Assembly (NCBI GenBank): GCA_963676725.1
Contig: OY781463.1
Coordinates: 2,046,001-2,110,000, forward strand
Direction of reading: 5' to 3'
Length of the DNA: 64,000 nt
Source of the DNA: G963662905 sp963676725
GTDB lineage: Bacteria; Bacteroidota; Bacteroidia; Bacteroidales; WRLA01
The notes under the pieces were generated by a model. That model was not told where the DNA came from and made no database searches. It was given only the letters and a program-made list of their open reading frames with translations. Every line of letters starts with the position of its first letter. Positions within the stretch are counted from its first letter, which is position 1. Below are positions 1-9,274 of this stretch, one piece after another. The position numbers were made by a program, and so were the translations under genes.

Positions 1-1
1 C

Positions 2-520
2 TCATTATCAGGATCTGCCGTACAAGGCGCCATAGCAGGTGAAGCAGCAGCAAAATATTCCCAAAATATTGAATTACAGAATATTAATAATAAAGCAACT
101 GAAGAAATAAAAACGGAAATACTGGCACCATTATACCGTAAATCGGGATACAGCCCCGCATGGGTAACGCAGACACTTCAGGGCATTATGATCCCGAATT
201 TTGTGCTGTACATTAAAAAAGAAAATATGCTTCGGGCTGCATTAGCTTATATTGAAGAATTAAGGGATCATCATATGCCCATGTTGCGAGCAACAGATAT
301 GCACGAACTCCGATTGGCACATGAAACAGCAAATATGATCATAAGCGCTGAAATGAAATTGAAAGCTTCCATCATGCGCACAGAAAGCCGTTGCAGCCAC
401 TATCGTTTGGATTACCCTGAAATTGACGATAAGAATTGGCAAGCGTGGATCAATATCTATAAAGGGGAAGATGGCAGCATGAAATTTGAGAAACAAGACT
501 TTGATCAATGGCCGGCATAG
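2..520 (+). CDS. FAD-dependent fumarate reductase/succinate dehydrogenase-type flavoprotein, C-terminal part (5' end outside window)
   Basis: The frame is open from base 2 and ends at the TAG at 518-520, so about 172 C-terminal residues are present. An ATG at 188 lies inside the gene and is not its start. The early stretch rich in Gly and Ala (GAIAGEAAAKYS) resembles the end of the FAD-binding part. The later part, with MRTESRCSHYRLDYPE and DDKNW, is the helical C-terminal domain of fumarate reductase, succinate dehydrogenase and adenylylsulfate reductase alpha subunits; the Arg-Thr-Glu-Ser-Arg run is typical. Which member of the family it is cannot be told without the N-terminus. No partner iron-sulfur gene follows; the next gene starts 264 bases downstream. 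Confidence 0.75.
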   Translation, partial: SLSGSAVQGAIAGEAAAKYSQNIELQNINNKATEEIKTEILAPLYRKSGYSPAWVTQTLQGIMIPNFVLYIKKENMLRAALAYIEELRDHHMPMLRATDMHELRLAHETANMIISAEMKLKASIMRTESRCSHYRLDYPEIDDKNWQAWINIYKGEDGSMKFEKQDFDQWPA

Positions 521-784
521 ATTGGCCATTCCAATGAAAATAGCGTACTAAGTGCAGCCGAAGTTGGTTGGAGATCGGAGTCGAAGCACCCTGAACCAAA
601 ACCCACTAGAAATATTTAGACTATGGTATTGATTCGCAGAAAACGTATATCTTTATGGGGAAAATCGGGCTATTGGTAGATTAATTATCAAATTTCATTG
701 ATTCCTTTTTATTATTTGTCCCGATCATCATAATATTACACAGATTTTTATCTATGAATTAATTTTTAACAAAACACAATTAAT
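521..784. other. Intergenic region, 264 bp
   Basis: No ORF of note. Bases 556-600 contain GAGTCGAAG and GAAGCACCCTGAAC, which resemble the short palindromic repeat fragments often scattered between Bacteroidota genes. No clear terminator or exact TAnnTTTG promoter was found ahead of the gene at 785. Confidence 0.3.
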
Positions 785-3091
785 ATGAAAAACCTTATTC
801 TCTCCTTTCTAATTTGGATCATTGCCTCCGGCAGCTTATTTAGCCAAGGGTTCTATGACATTAATACCATCAATACTATTGAAATAACATTTCAAGAGTC
901 AAACTGGGATGCCTTACTTGACCAATTGGTATCTAATGATGAAGAAGAACGTTTAATGGGCTCGGTTACAATTAATGGTCAAGTATTTGATAGCGTTGGC
1001 GTTCGTTATAAAGGCAACAGTTCTTATAATGCCAACCAGGTTAAAAATCCTTTAAACATTAAACTCGATTACATTATTGATGATCAAAAACTTGAAGGAT
1101 ATGGAACCATTAAACTAGCTAATGGGACTAAAGATCCAAGTCAGGTACGCGAAGTATTATCCTATGAAATTGCACGCAAATATATGCCTGCCAGCCAGTC
1201 GAATTATTGCAATGTGTATATCAATGGAACACATCTCGGGCTTTATTCCAATGATCAAGATGTGGATAAATTCTTTATGCGTACAAATTTTTATAGCGAT
1301 GAAAATGCACGCATCAAAGGCGAAATCACAGGAAATACCATGCCGGGGCAAATGGGTGGCGTTTGGCAATATTTTGGAACAGATTCGAGCGATTATTTTT
1401 CTAAATATGCACTTGAGTCAGATTTTGGCTGGACTGAATTAGTAAACTTCCTTGACACGATAAACAATCATAATGAGGATGCTGATCAAGTTTTAAATAT
1501 CGACCGTCATTTATGGTTTTTGGCATTTCAAAACCTTCTTGTAAACCTTGATGGCCCAATCAATAACCCACAAAATTACTATTTGTATCAAGATGATGCA
1601 GGCAGGTTTAACCCTATTCCTTGGGATTTAAACGAAAGTTTTGGTGTATTTACCACACTACAAACCGCAGGTGGTGGTGGCCCAGGTGGCGGAACTGGCT
1701 CTCTAACTACGCAACAACTGCAAGAATTAGATCCTTTTGTGAATATTAACGAAAGTGACTATCCTGTAATCGGTAAAATTCTAACGAATGACACATACCG
1801 AAAAATATATATTGCCCATATGAAAACCATGCTTGAAGAGAATTTCACCAATGGTTGGTACGAAAGTCGTGCCTTGGAAATTCAGGAGATTATTGCTGAG
1901 GATGTACAGGCAGATGCAAATAAATTTTATACATACAGTGATTTTACCAATAATGTGTATTCTTCTGTTGGTAGTGGCCCAAACGGTATCGTTGGTATTA
2001 CTGAACTTATGGAGGCTCGTGCAGATTACCTGAGTTCACTTACTGATTTTCAGTATTCTGCCCCTGAAATATCAAATACAAACTATTCTCCGGAGCAAGT
2101 TTCAGCTAATTCGGAAGTATGGTTTACAGCAGAAGTAAACGATGCTACTGAAGTAAAATTATGTTATCGTTCCAGCATCTCAGAGGATTTCAATAAAATA
2201 GATATGTATGATGATGGTGCTCACCAAGATGGAGCAGCTGGTGATGGTGTATATGGAACTTCAATAGTGGTTGGATCAACAGATATGCAATATTATTTTT
2301 ATGCTGAAAACGATGATGCTGCTGCCTTTATGCCAATTCGCGCCGAATATGAATTTTATGAAATCAGTATCTCAGGCACTTTAGTAATCAACGAATTTAT
2401 GGCCGATAACGAAAGCACTGTAACAGATCCTGCTGGTGATTATGATGACTGGATTGAATTATACAATAATGGTAATGAAGCGATTGACCTCAATGGATAT
2501 TATTTATCAGATGATGCTTCTGAGCCAGATCAATGGATTTTTCCTGACACAAGTATTGCCGCAGGAGGATATCTTATTATATGGGCCGATAAAGATGAAG
2601 ATCAAGAAGGTTTACACGCCAATTTTAAATTATCTACATCAGGCGAAAGTATCATATTATCTGACGCCGCATTGAATATATTGGATGAAATTAATTTCGG
2701 CGAACAAAAAGTAGATACAACCACAGGAAGATATCCAAACGGTAGCGGTGATTTTGCTTTTATGCTGCCTACATTTGAGCGGGCTAATGAAGAACTTATC
2801 ACAGCCATCAATGATTTTGAAACTATTGATATTAATGAGATAATAGCATATCCAAATCCGTTCAGCAATCAGTTAAGCGTATCATTTTCACTCGCTAAAG
2901 CTTCTGAAGTAAGCATCACCTTATCCAATACACTCGGACAACAAATTACAATTATTGAGAATCGCTCTTATGATGCCGGAAAGCATCTGGTAAATTTTGA
3001 AACCCTAAATTTGAGTGCTGATCTATGGATTTGCACCATCAGCAACGAAGCTACAGCAAAAAGAATAAAGCTAGTGAAAATAGGAAACTAA
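785..3091 (+). CDS. Secreted CotH-family protein with lamin-tail domain and T9SS sorting domain
   Basis: 768 residues. An N-terminal signal peptide (about 1-20, ending SLFSQG) is followed by a CotH kinase-like domain (about 25-420) with YKGNSSYN, the central GTIKLANGTKDPS region and WDLNESFG near 280, the acidic metal/catalytic-type motif of CotH proteins. A Gly-rich loop follows near 296. Residues about 445-525 look like a beta-sandwich. A lamin-tail domain (about 532-640; VINEFMADNES, DWIELYN) is next, and the last ~80 residues (AYPNPFSNQL onward) are a type A T9SS C-terminal domain, so export and surface attachment or release are expected. CotH proteins include atypical protein kinases; substrate here is unknown. 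The kinase/regulator pair follows after 20 bases. Confidence 0.85.
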   Translation: MKNLILSFLIWIIASGSLFSQGFYDINTINTIEITFQESNWDALLDQLVSNDEEERLMGSVTINGQVFDSVGVRYKGNSSYNANQVKNPLNIKLDYIIDDQKLEGYGTIKLANGTKDPSQVREVLSYEIARKYMPASQSNYCNVYINGTHLGLYSNDQDVDKFFMRTNFYSDENARIKGEITGNTMPGQMGGVWQYFGTDSSDYFSKYALESDFGWTELVNFLDTINNHNEDADQVLNIDRHLWFLAFQNLLVNLDGPINNPQNYYLYQDDAGRFNPIPWDLNESFGVFTTLQTAGGGGPGGGTGSLTTQQLQELDPFVNINESDYPVIGKILTNDTYRKIYIAHMKTMLEENFTNGWYESRALEIQEIIAEDVQADANKFYTYSDFTNNVYSSVGSGPNGIVGITELMEARADYLSSLTDFQYSAPEISNTNYSPEQVSANSEVWFTAEVNDATEVKLCYRSSISEDFNKIDMYDDGAHQDGAAGDGVYGTSIVVGSTDMQYYFYAENDDAAAFMPIRAEYEFYEISISGTLVINEFMADNESTVTDPAGDYDDWIELYNNGNEAIDLNGYYLSDDASEPDQWIFPDTSIAAGGYLIIWADKDEDQEGLHANFKLSTSGESIILSDAALNILDEINFGEQKVDTTTGRYPNGSGDFAFMLPTFERANEELITAINDFETIDINEIIAYPNPFSNQLSVSFSLAKASEVSITLSNTLGQQITIIENRSYDAGKHLVNFETLNLSADLWICTISNEATAKRIKLVKIGN

Positions 3092-3111
3092 TAAATAGTA
3101 TATTTGAAGCA

Positions 3112-4203
3112 ATGAAGAAAAGATTTGATCAACTAGTCCATACTGAAGCCTATTTTTTAATCATGATTTGGTTGATCATAGGTGCAGCGCCAGTGTTTTT
3201 ATCGATGCATGAGCATATAATAATTTGGCAGGATGTAACCCATGCCTGGCTGGCGCTGTTCCCTTTTTTAATCCTCTTTATCATCAATCATTTTATACTC
3301 GTTCCCTATCTGCTCTTTCGAAATTTACGCATGGCTTATGTGCTTTCGGTTTTGGTATTAATTATTGGGTTTTCCCTAATCACCTGGATCGAAGGCGATA
3401 AGCAATTTCAGCCCCCCATGAATGAGCGGTTTCAACCACCTGTGCATCAGCAATTCAGCCCTAGGCTCGAACCAATGCAAAATCCTCCACGGCCAAAGAA
3501 CCCCCTAGGTTTTCCCCCTCTCTTGATCACCATAATTGTCACCGTTTTGATTATTGGTTTCGATACGGGCATAAGAATGATGTCTCGATGGATGAAATTG
3601 GAACAAGAAAAAAGCTTGCTCGAAAAAGAAAATGTAGAAAATCAATTGGCTTTCTTACGAAATCAGGTCAGCCCACATTTCTTTATGAATACTTTAAACA
3701 ATATTCATGCATTAATTGATATTGATACAGAGGAAGCCAAAAATGCAGTGATTAAACTCTCTAAATTAATGCGGCATATCTTATACGATTCTGAAACCTC
3801 CCAAATTTCTATTCAAAAGGAAGTCGATTTTATTGTTCATTATATCGACCTGATGAAGCTGCGTTTTAGCGATAAAGTGAAAATTGACTTATCCATTCCC
3901 GAAAAATTGCCGGATAAAAGCATTCCTCCACTCCTATTCACTTCATTTGTGGAAAACGCGTTCAAATATGGCATTAGCTATCATTCCGAATCTTTTGTCT
4001 CTATATTGATCCAAGCAAAGAAAGAGCATTTGCATATTGATATCAGCAATAGCAATCATGCTTCTCTTCAGCAAAAAAGCGGTAAAGGCATTGGAATTGC
4101 CAACGCAACAACAAGACTAAAGCTTTTATATAAAGATAATTACAATCTCAATATCTCAGAAGACGATAAAACATATAAGGTACACTTAAGCATACCGATA
4201 TGA
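3112..4203 (+). CDS. LytS/YehU-type sensor histidine kinase
   Basis: 363 residues from ATG 3112. An upstream in-frame ATG at 3025 would overlap the previous gene by 67 bases and add no membrane or domain sequence, so the later start is preferred. Four hydrophobic segments (about 14-30, 46-65, 76-95, 145-165) form the membrane sensor; between the third and fourth is a Pro-rich loop with repeated FQPP/FSP units. A coiled linker leads to the His_kinase domain with QVSPHFFMNTLNN (His about 189) and an HATPase with N- and G-box-like motifs (ENAFKYG; GKGIGIANA). The stop overlaps the next gene's start by four bases (ATGA), the usual arrangement with a LytTR regulator, its expected phosphotransfer partner. 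The stimulus is unknown. Confidence 0.9.
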   Translation: MKKRFDQLVHTEAYFLIMIWLIIGAAPVFLSMHEHIIIWQDVTHAWLALFPFLILFIINHFILVPYLLFRNLRMAYVLSVLVLIIGFSLITWIEGDKQFQPPMNERFQPPVHQQFSPRLEPMQNPPRPKNPLGFPPLLITIIVTVLIIGFDTGIRMMSRWMKLEQEKSLLEKENVENQLAFLRNQVSPHFFMNTLNNIHALIDIDTEEAKNAVIKLSKLMRHILYDSETSQISIQKEVDFIVHYIDLMKLRFSDKVKIDLSIPEKLPDKSIPPLLFTSFVENAFKYGISYHSESFVSILIQAKKEHLHIDISNSNHASLQQKSGKGIGIANATTRLKLLYKDNYNLNISEDDKTYKVHLSIPI

Positions 4204-4916
4204 TAAAATGTATTGCTATAGATGATGAACCCCTGGCGTTGAAACAGATGAACGCTTACATCAATAAAACACCTTTCCTAGAACTGATCGACAGTTTCGA
4301 TAATGCTATGTTGGCGCAGGATTACCTGGAAACGAATTCGATTGACCTGATGTTCGTTGATATAAATATGCCCGATTTAAATGGAATGGATTTTGTCAAA
4401 ACACTGATAAATCCTCCCTTGGTTATTTTTACAACAGCATACAGCGAATATGCCATAGAGGGTTTTAAAGTTGATGCACTAGATTATATACTGAAGCCTA
4501 TTGGCTATAATGATTTTCTTCGAGCGGCCGAAAAAGCCAAAGAACGTTTAAAATTAATTGGAGCCACAGCAGTAAAAGTAGACAGCAACGAGAAATTCCT
4601 TTTTATAAAATCGGAATATAAAATACTACGCGTCAATTTATCAGAAATCAAATACATTGAAGGGATGCGCGAGTATATACGCATTCACCTTCAATCGGAA
4701 AAACCGATTATGAGCTTAATGAGCCTGAAAAAAATGGAAGAGCATTTGCCAAACACAAATTTTATGAGGGTTCATAGATCCTATATCGTCAATCTTGATA
4801 AAGTAAGTACTATTGAGAGAAACCGAATTGTGTTTGACGGGGACGTATATATACCTATAAGTGAGCAATATAAAGAACAGTTCCAGAACTATCTAGACAA
4901 TAATTTTCTCATTTAA
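4200..4916 (+). CDS. LytTR-family response regulator
   Basis: 238 residues. The receiver domain (about 1-118) has the acidic pair near residues 8-9, the phosphoacceptor in FVDINMPD (Asp about 54), Thr in FTTAYSEYA and Lys in LKPIGYNDF. Residues about 135-238 form a LytTR DNA-binding domain (EKFLFIKSEYK, MREYIRIHL, FMRVHRSYIVNL). It is translationally coupled to the kinase at 3112-4203 by an ATGA overlap, so the two form a cognate pair. Regulators of this type bind direct repeats upstream of target promoters; targets are not evident, although the CotH gene just upstream is a candidate. Confidence 0.93.
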   Translation: MIKCIAIDDEPLALKQMNAYINKTPFLELIDSFDNAMLAQDYLETNSIDLMFVDINMPDLNGMDFVKTLINPPLVIFTTAYSEYAIEGFKVDALDYILKPIGYNDFLRAAEKAKERLKLIGATAVKVDSNEKFLFIKSEYKILRVNLSEIKYIEGMREYIRIHLQSEKPIMSLMSLKKMEEHLPNTNFMRVHRSYIVNLDKVSTIERNRIVFDGDVYIPISEQYKEQFQNYLDNNFLI

Positions 4917-4982
4917 TTTTACAATAGAGGTATTCCGCTTAAATGTGAGTTGTCTGTCTAATTGTGATGGTTAACTTTTATT

Positions 4983-5969
4983 TTAAAGGCTCGCTTTATG
5001 AAAAGCATCAATACGTTTTTTCACATTCTGCTTTAGGTTCAGGAAGAAAAAAGGATAATCGTAAGCGTGAAAAACGCCTTTTGGAAATTTATTTTCCGCT
5101 GTATAAAAATCATCAGGGTTTGGTCCGTTCACAATTAAAGCACCATTTATTCCTATTTGCGCATCAGTATATTCGGGTAAAATTTCAATAATTTCTCCTG
5201 TCTCGGTATTTTGTTTTACCGCACCAAGATGCATACTATCAGGAGCATATGTAGTATCTGTCTTCCAATTCAGTGGATTTACGCATAAAGCACCGGGTAG
5301 TAACACAGGTGATCCTGTGGCTTCGGGCGACTGCGTATTATAGGTAATAATCACGCCAAAATCATCCTCTTTTTGAGCCAGTTTCATCCATGGATATTTT
5401 GCTGCATCTTCATTCGTAAAACTATATCCAATAGTATATGCAGCAATAAGCTGATTGTTCATTTGCTCCTCATTGAATTTTTCCTTCATTAAATCCAGAA
5501 TCATCAACGAACCTTGGCTATGGCCCGCAAGTATAAAGGGGCGTCCGTTATTAAAATGCTCCAAATAATAATTAAATGCGGCGACTACATCTGCATAAGC
5601 AATTGAATAGTATTGCTCATATTGTTCTTCGGGCAGGCTTAGAGCCTCCAATGCCATTTGCTGATAATAAGGGGCATATACATTTGCATCATCAGAATAA
5701 ACCCTACTCTGCCTGATCGTCATATCCTGAGCGGCTTTCCTGTTTGCCGCAAGTCGAATATCCATATTGAGTGTATCGGAATTATTGTACACAGTTGGAT
5801 ATACGTAAAAGACATCCACATCGAATATATCGGATCCGGGCAAAAGCACCCAATTCTCACTGAGCCTATAGTCGGGTATAGAATTTGTTTGATTTTCAGA
5901 ACAGGATGTACAGGAAATCAAGGCAATGAAGATCGCAAACAAAGAAATTGGGGCAGGATAAATTTTCAT
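4983..5969 (-). CDS. DUF3089-family alpha/beta-hydrolase lipoprotein
   Basis: 328 residues. The ATG at 5969 puts a lipoprotein signal at the N-terminus (MKIYPAPISL...LISC, Cys about 20); an upstream in-frame ATG at 6002 adds 11 residues that would spoil it. The body matches the DUF3089 family: VDVFYVYPTVYN, YAPYYQQ and the nucleophile elbow AGHSQGS (Ser about 151). It is probably a membrane-anchored esterase- or lipase-like hydrolase facing the periplasm or surface; the substrate is unknown. It converges on the LytTR gene. The two genes upstream on the same strand are also envelope proteins, but a probable terminator lies between. Confidence 0.8.
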   Translation of the reverse strand: MKIYPAPISLFAIFIALISCTSCSENQTNSIPDYRLSENWVLLPGSDIFDVDVFYVYPTVYNNSDTLNMDIRLAANRKAAQDMTIRQSRVYSDDANVYAPYYQQMALEALSLPEEQYEQYYSIAYADVVAAFNYYLEHFNNGRPFILAGHSQGSLMILDLMKEKFNEEQMNNQLIAAYTIGYSFTNEDAAKYPWMKLAQKEDDFGVIITYNTQSPEATGSPVLLPGALCVNPLNWKTDTTYAPDSMHLGAVKQNTETGEIIEILPEYTDAQIGINGALIVNGPNPDDFYTAENKFPKGVFHAYDYPFFFLNLKQNVKKRIDAFHKASL

Positions 5970-5982
5970 AATTTTTTTAAAT

Positions 5983-6014
5983 AAAAATACCGGGAAACCC
6001 AAGAGCTTCCCGGC
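5983..6014 (-). terminator. Hairpin downstream of the beta-barrel gene
   Basis: CCGGGAA and TTCCCGG are separated by about 9 bases, immediately after the stop of the minus-strand gene at 6029. On the minus strand the stem is followed by an A/T-rich tract (TATTTTTATTT). It probably ends transcription of the upstream gene, though the T run is imperfect. Confidence 0.5.
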
Positions 6015-6028
6015 TTATATTATACTGA

Positions 6029-6670
6029 TTAATAGGTTAATAAAATACCAACACTAAAATCCATTGAGCTTAGGTTATCAAACTCAAGATAATTATAAAT
6101 GATGTAGTTATAACGGTATTTCGCAACGACTCCCCAGCCGGCTGTGCCGATTGGAATATTTACACCAACTTCTGGAGACACACCAAAGTTCCAATGATTT
6201 TCTTCAATTTCGTAGAGACCAAGATCTGTTCTGCGGCTTGTAGAATACAATCCTGCACTTAATCCCAGATAAGGCTGAAGCTTTGTATTTTTTAATGGGT
6301 AATAATTTCCAGTAAGGCGGAATGGTACTAAATACATATAATTAAGTACAGTTGTTGTGAGTGCACCATTATTAAACTCATAAGTATTTCTGTCGAATTT
6401 TTTATTATAGCCTTGCCAACCGACACCACCACCTACAGCAAAATGATTGCCGAGCACTTTTTTCACTTCAATATAAAAGCTGCGCGAACTTGTTGCACCA
6501 TCAAGAAATTGATCGAAATCACCGGTGGGCATTCCCAAGCCCCATTCTACATTAATAATCCAGCTATCTAATGAATTATTAAAATTGGTATCATCAAAGG
6601 CATCAACTTGTGCATTTGTTGCCTGAAATATAAATACCAGACTTATAAGTGTAAGGATATATTTTTTCAT
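6029..6670 (-). CDS. Outer-membrane beta-barrel protein
   Basis: 213 residues from the ATG at 6670 (another in-frame ATG lies three codons upstream at 6679). A signal peptide ends at ATNAQVDAF. The rest alternates polar and hydrophobic residues in short strands with turns, for example WIINVEWGLGMPTGDF, FAVGGGVGWQGY, LQPYLGLSAGLYS and the final FSVGILLTY with a terminal aromatic residue, as in small Bacteroidota outer-membrane barrels (PorT/OmpW-like). No catalytic motif is seen. Its neighbour upstream is a DUF4136 lipoprotein 23 bases away, so the two may be co-transcribed. Confidence 0.75.
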   Translation of the reverse strand: MKKYILTLISLVFIFQATNAQVDAFDDTNFNNSLDSWIINVEWGLGMPTGDFDQFLDGATSSRSFYIEVKKVLGNHFAVGGGVGWQGYNKKFDRNTYEFNNGALTTTVLNYMYLVPFRLTGNYYPLKNTKLQPYLGLSAGLYSTSRRTDLGLYEIEENHWNFGVSPEVGVNIPIGTAGWGVVAKYRYNYIIYNYLEFDNLSSMDFSVGILLTY

Positions 6671-6693
6671 TGTTGTCATTTTAATGGTTGTGA

Positions 6694-7449
6694 TTAGTTT
6701 TTATGCAGATAAGGTGATTGCTCAAAAGCTTCATCAAAGCCATTTTGGGCGCGTTCGCTATTGTATTCGCTTGAAGAGCCGGCAACACCTTCAATAAGGG
6801 CATGCCATACAAATTTCAAACTTGGGACATCCTTTGGGTCCGCATTTTTAATTTGCTCAGGGGTTTTTCCAATCATCCATTGGCGATAAGTTCGTAAAGA
6901 ATTTCCATCGACCATTTCCATAATGCAAGTACCTGATTCATAGGAATAATAAGACCATCCCCAAGGATACCAGCCGCCGCCATATCCGGGATATCCCCAA
7001 TAATTTCCCCAGTATCCACCGGAACCGCCATACCATCCCCAATAGTCCCAATAACCTGGTCCCCACCAATAACCGGGATAATAAGATGCTCCGGAAGTTT
7101 GTGTAAGGCTGATCAATGGGTTAATGGCAAAATCAAAACCTTCATCACCATTTACATAAGTATAGCCTAATGATTCAAATTTCTGTATAATGACGCTTCT
7201 GATTTTATTGGATGTGCCATTTTTATAAAAATCTGCAATCTCTGACTTCGACAAATAATTGGAGGTCAAGATTACCGAATCACGCACATAAAAAGTATTA
7301 TACGTGCTATAATCAAAATTTGTGTCATAATAAGTCAATGTAACATCGAGTTCATCGAGGGAAACATCGTCCCCAGACTTATAGCAGGAAGTGAGGGCAA
7401 TGGCTGCAAGTAAAACAAACAGACTGGTTTTAAAACTAATTCTTTTCAT
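6694..7449 (-). CDS. DUF4136 lipoprotein with Trp/Tyr/Gly-rich segment
   Basis: 251 residues from ATG 7449 (MKRISFKTSLF...ALTSCYKS; lipobox LTSC, Cys about 22). An upstream in-frame ATG at 7512 adds 21 polar residues and is unlikely. The first half matches DUF4136 (VTLTYYDTNFDYSTYNTFYV; conversion of KFESLGYTYV). The domain is interrupted near residues 125-170 by a stretch made almost only of Tyr, Trp, Gly and Pro (e.g. GYWWGPGYWDYWGWY). The C-terminal part (IEGVAGSSSEYNSERAQ) returns to the family pattern. The function of DUF4136 lipoproteins is not established; an envelope location is expected. Confidence 0.8.
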   Translation of the reverse strand: MKRISFKTSLFVLLAAIALTSCYKSGDDVSLDELDVTLTYYDTNFDYSTYNTFYVRDSVILTSNYLSKSEIADFYKNGTSNKIRSVIIQKFESLGYTYVNGDEGFDFAINPLISLTQTSGASYYPGYWWGPGYWDYWGWYGGSGGYWGNYWGYPGYGGGWYPWGWSYYSYESGTCIMEMVDGNSLRTYRQWMIGKTPEQIKNADPKDVPSLKFVWHALIEGVAGSSSEYNSERAQNGFDEAFEQSPYLHKN

Positions 7450-7583
7450 AAATATATTTATTATTTCAGTATGATTTTTATTTTCATTATTAAGCTGACA
7501 GACATAAAGCAATTATACTTTAGGCTGTTCAAATGTATAAAAAAAATAAACAGATAGACGAAAACTACGGAATTAATATGTTC

Positions 7584-9059
7584 TCAGGAATGCATTGGCA
7601 AGCTAAAATAGAACACACTTCCTTTGTTCTGAATGCTTTTCACATGAAGGCTGCCATTATGCTTTTCAACAAATTCTTTGCACACAATAAGCCCTAAGCC
7701 TGTACCCTGCTCTTTATTTGTTCCGGGTGTGCGCACTTCTTCCCCAAGCTGAAAGAGAATTGGTATTTTATCAGCAGGGATACCAATGCCGGTATCACTC
7801 ACGGAAATTTCGATATTTTGCTCCTTTTGCGCTGCACGAATAAAAATTTCATCCTCAGCACGAGAATATTTAATTGCATTTGACACAAGGTTTCGCAGGA
7901 TTGCATGCAACATATCCTTATCGGCAAAAACACCAAAACCTTGCGTGATATTAGTTTTCAGTTTTACTCCTTTTGCATTCGCCTGCGTAGCAAGCAATGA
8001 AAAGACATCCTTCACCAAAGGTTTCAGCAAAAGATTCCCGGGCTTAAACTCAATCCGGCCACTTTGTGATGAAGCCCAATCCAATAAATTATTGATAAAC
8101 AAAAAGCTCCTTTTTGCTGCCTGGTGTACTACGGAGGAATACTTCAATGCTTCTTCATATTCTTTATTGGCCATCATTTCAGCGAAAAGTTCCGTAAATC
8201 CAAGAATGGCGCTAAAAGGACTTTTCAAGTCATGTGCTACAATGGAGAAAAATCTATCTTTAGACGCATTTGCTTCTTCAAGCAGCTTTTTTGTCCTGCG
8301 TAGTTCCCGCTCTACTTCTTTTATCTGCGTAATATCCTTTGAGATGCCATATGTTCCCACAATATTGTCGGACTCATCAAATAGTGGCAATTTGGTAGTG
8401 CTGGCCCATGTTATACTTCCATCTTTATGCGTCTCTTTTTCTTCAATAGACAGGGGCTTCCCAGTCCTAATAATTTCTTGCTCATCAGCCCAAGCTTGTG
8501 CTGCATGTTCATCTGTAAAGAGATCAAAGTCGGTCTTTCCAATAAAATCCTGATAAGAAAATTCATATTTTTGGGCGTGCAACTGGTTGGTTAAAAAGAA
8601 ACGGCCTTTTAAATCTTTGAAATATATTGCATCGGTGAGTTCCCGAAGCAAAAGATCAAAAAGATGTTTATCAGACACTTCCGGACGAAATTCATTGTCC
8701 ATCGCACTGTATTTTGTAAGCAACAGCCTATAGCGGGCTTCTTCTTGATCGCCATTCTCAATGAGCAAAAAGCGATATCGAAAAATTTTGGAGCCTTGGT
8801 CCATAGAAGGTGAATAGGCCGTTAATTTCAGCAATCCAAAACTCTCTGTTAAAATAGATGGAAGATTACTTAACCTATTTAAACTCTTAGAATTAAATTT
8901 AAAACAAGAAGCGAGGGTAAAGCCTTCTAATTCATCTTGGGGAATATTTGTGAATTTAGTAAATGCCGGATTAGGGGATATTATTCGTAATTGTTCATCC
9001 AAAAGCAGATAAGCATACAAGGTATTTTTTTGCTGATATTTTTGATTGGCTTCTTCCAT
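7584..9059 (-). CDS. PAS-domain sensor histidine kinase (soluble)
   Basis: 491 residues, no membrane segment. An N-terminal PAS-like region (about 12-110; YAYLLLDEQLRIISPNPAF) is followed by a clear PAS/PAC (about 135-255; DAIYFKDLKGRFFLTN, YGISKDITQIKEVE). A short coiled linker leads to HisKA (FSIVAHDLKSPFSAIL, His about 276) and HATPase (NLVSNAIKYS, DTGIGIPADK, GTGLGLIVCKEFVEKHNG). It has no receiver domain and no adjacent regulator, so it is an orphan kinase. The kinase half closely resembles that of the TPR kinase at 54613. A TATATTTG promoter element lies 23 bases upstream of the start codon. Confidence 0.92.
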   Translation of the reverse strand: MEEANQKYQQKNTLYAYLLLDEQLRIISPNPAFTKFTNIPQDELEGFTLASCFKFNSKSLNRLSNLPSILTESFGLLKLTAYSPSMDQGSKIFRYRFLLIENGDQEEARYRLLLTKYSAMDNEFRPEVSDKHLFDLLLRELTDAIYFKDLKGRFFLTNQLHAQKYEFSYQDFIGKTDFDLFTDEHAAQAWADEQEIIRTGKPLSIEEKETHKDGSITWASTTKLPLFDESDNIVGTYGISKDITQIKEVERELRRTKKLLEEANASKDRFFSIVAHDLKSPFSAILGFTELFAEMMANKEYEEALKYSSVVHQAAKRSFLFINNLLDWASSQSGRIEFKPGNLLLKPLVKDVFSLLATQANAKGVKLKTNITQGFGVFADKDMLHAILRNLVSNAIKYSRAEDEIFIRAAQKEQNIEISVSDTGIGIPADKIPILFQLGEEVRTPGTNKEQGTGLGLIVCKEFVEKHNGSLHVKSIQNKGSVFYFSLPMHS

Positions 9060-9081
9060 ATTACACTATATACGAACGGAA

Positions 9082-9089
9082 CAAATATA
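9082..9089 (-). promoter_or_regulatory. Bacteroidota -7 promoter element for the PAS kinase
   Basis: CAAATATA on the plus strand reads TATATTTG on the minus strand, an exact match to TAnnTTTG, 23 bases before the ATG at 9059. No convincing TTG at about -33 was found, so confidence is moderate. Confidence 0.5.
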
Positions 9090-9190
9090 CAATTATTTTA
9101 GTGACCTTCTGGCTTCCATAGGTTGTTGAAAAAGCTTTTTCTTTTTTTTGCGAAAAATCAGTAATGAAGATAGGCCCTTCAGGAGATATT

Positions 9191-9221
9191 AAAAAAGCCA
9201 CCCAAAATTTGGGCAGCTTTT
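9191..9221 (-). terminator. Rho-independent terminator after the S9 peptidase gene
   Basis: Reading the minus strand, AAAAGCtGCCCAAA pairs with TTTGGGtgGCTTTT and ends in a run of six T. It lies about 55 bases after the stop codon at 9275. A 73-codon ORF crossing it is therefore rejected as a gene. Confidence 0.85.
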
Positions 9222-9274
9222 GATTCTTTGAATTAGTCTCCGAATGGACACTCAATATTATGCAGAGAGAAAGA

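Noticed and set aside
7786..8553. 255-codon plus-strand ORF opposite the PAS kinase
   Set aside because: Antisense shadow of HisKA/HATPase sequence; no recognisable domain.
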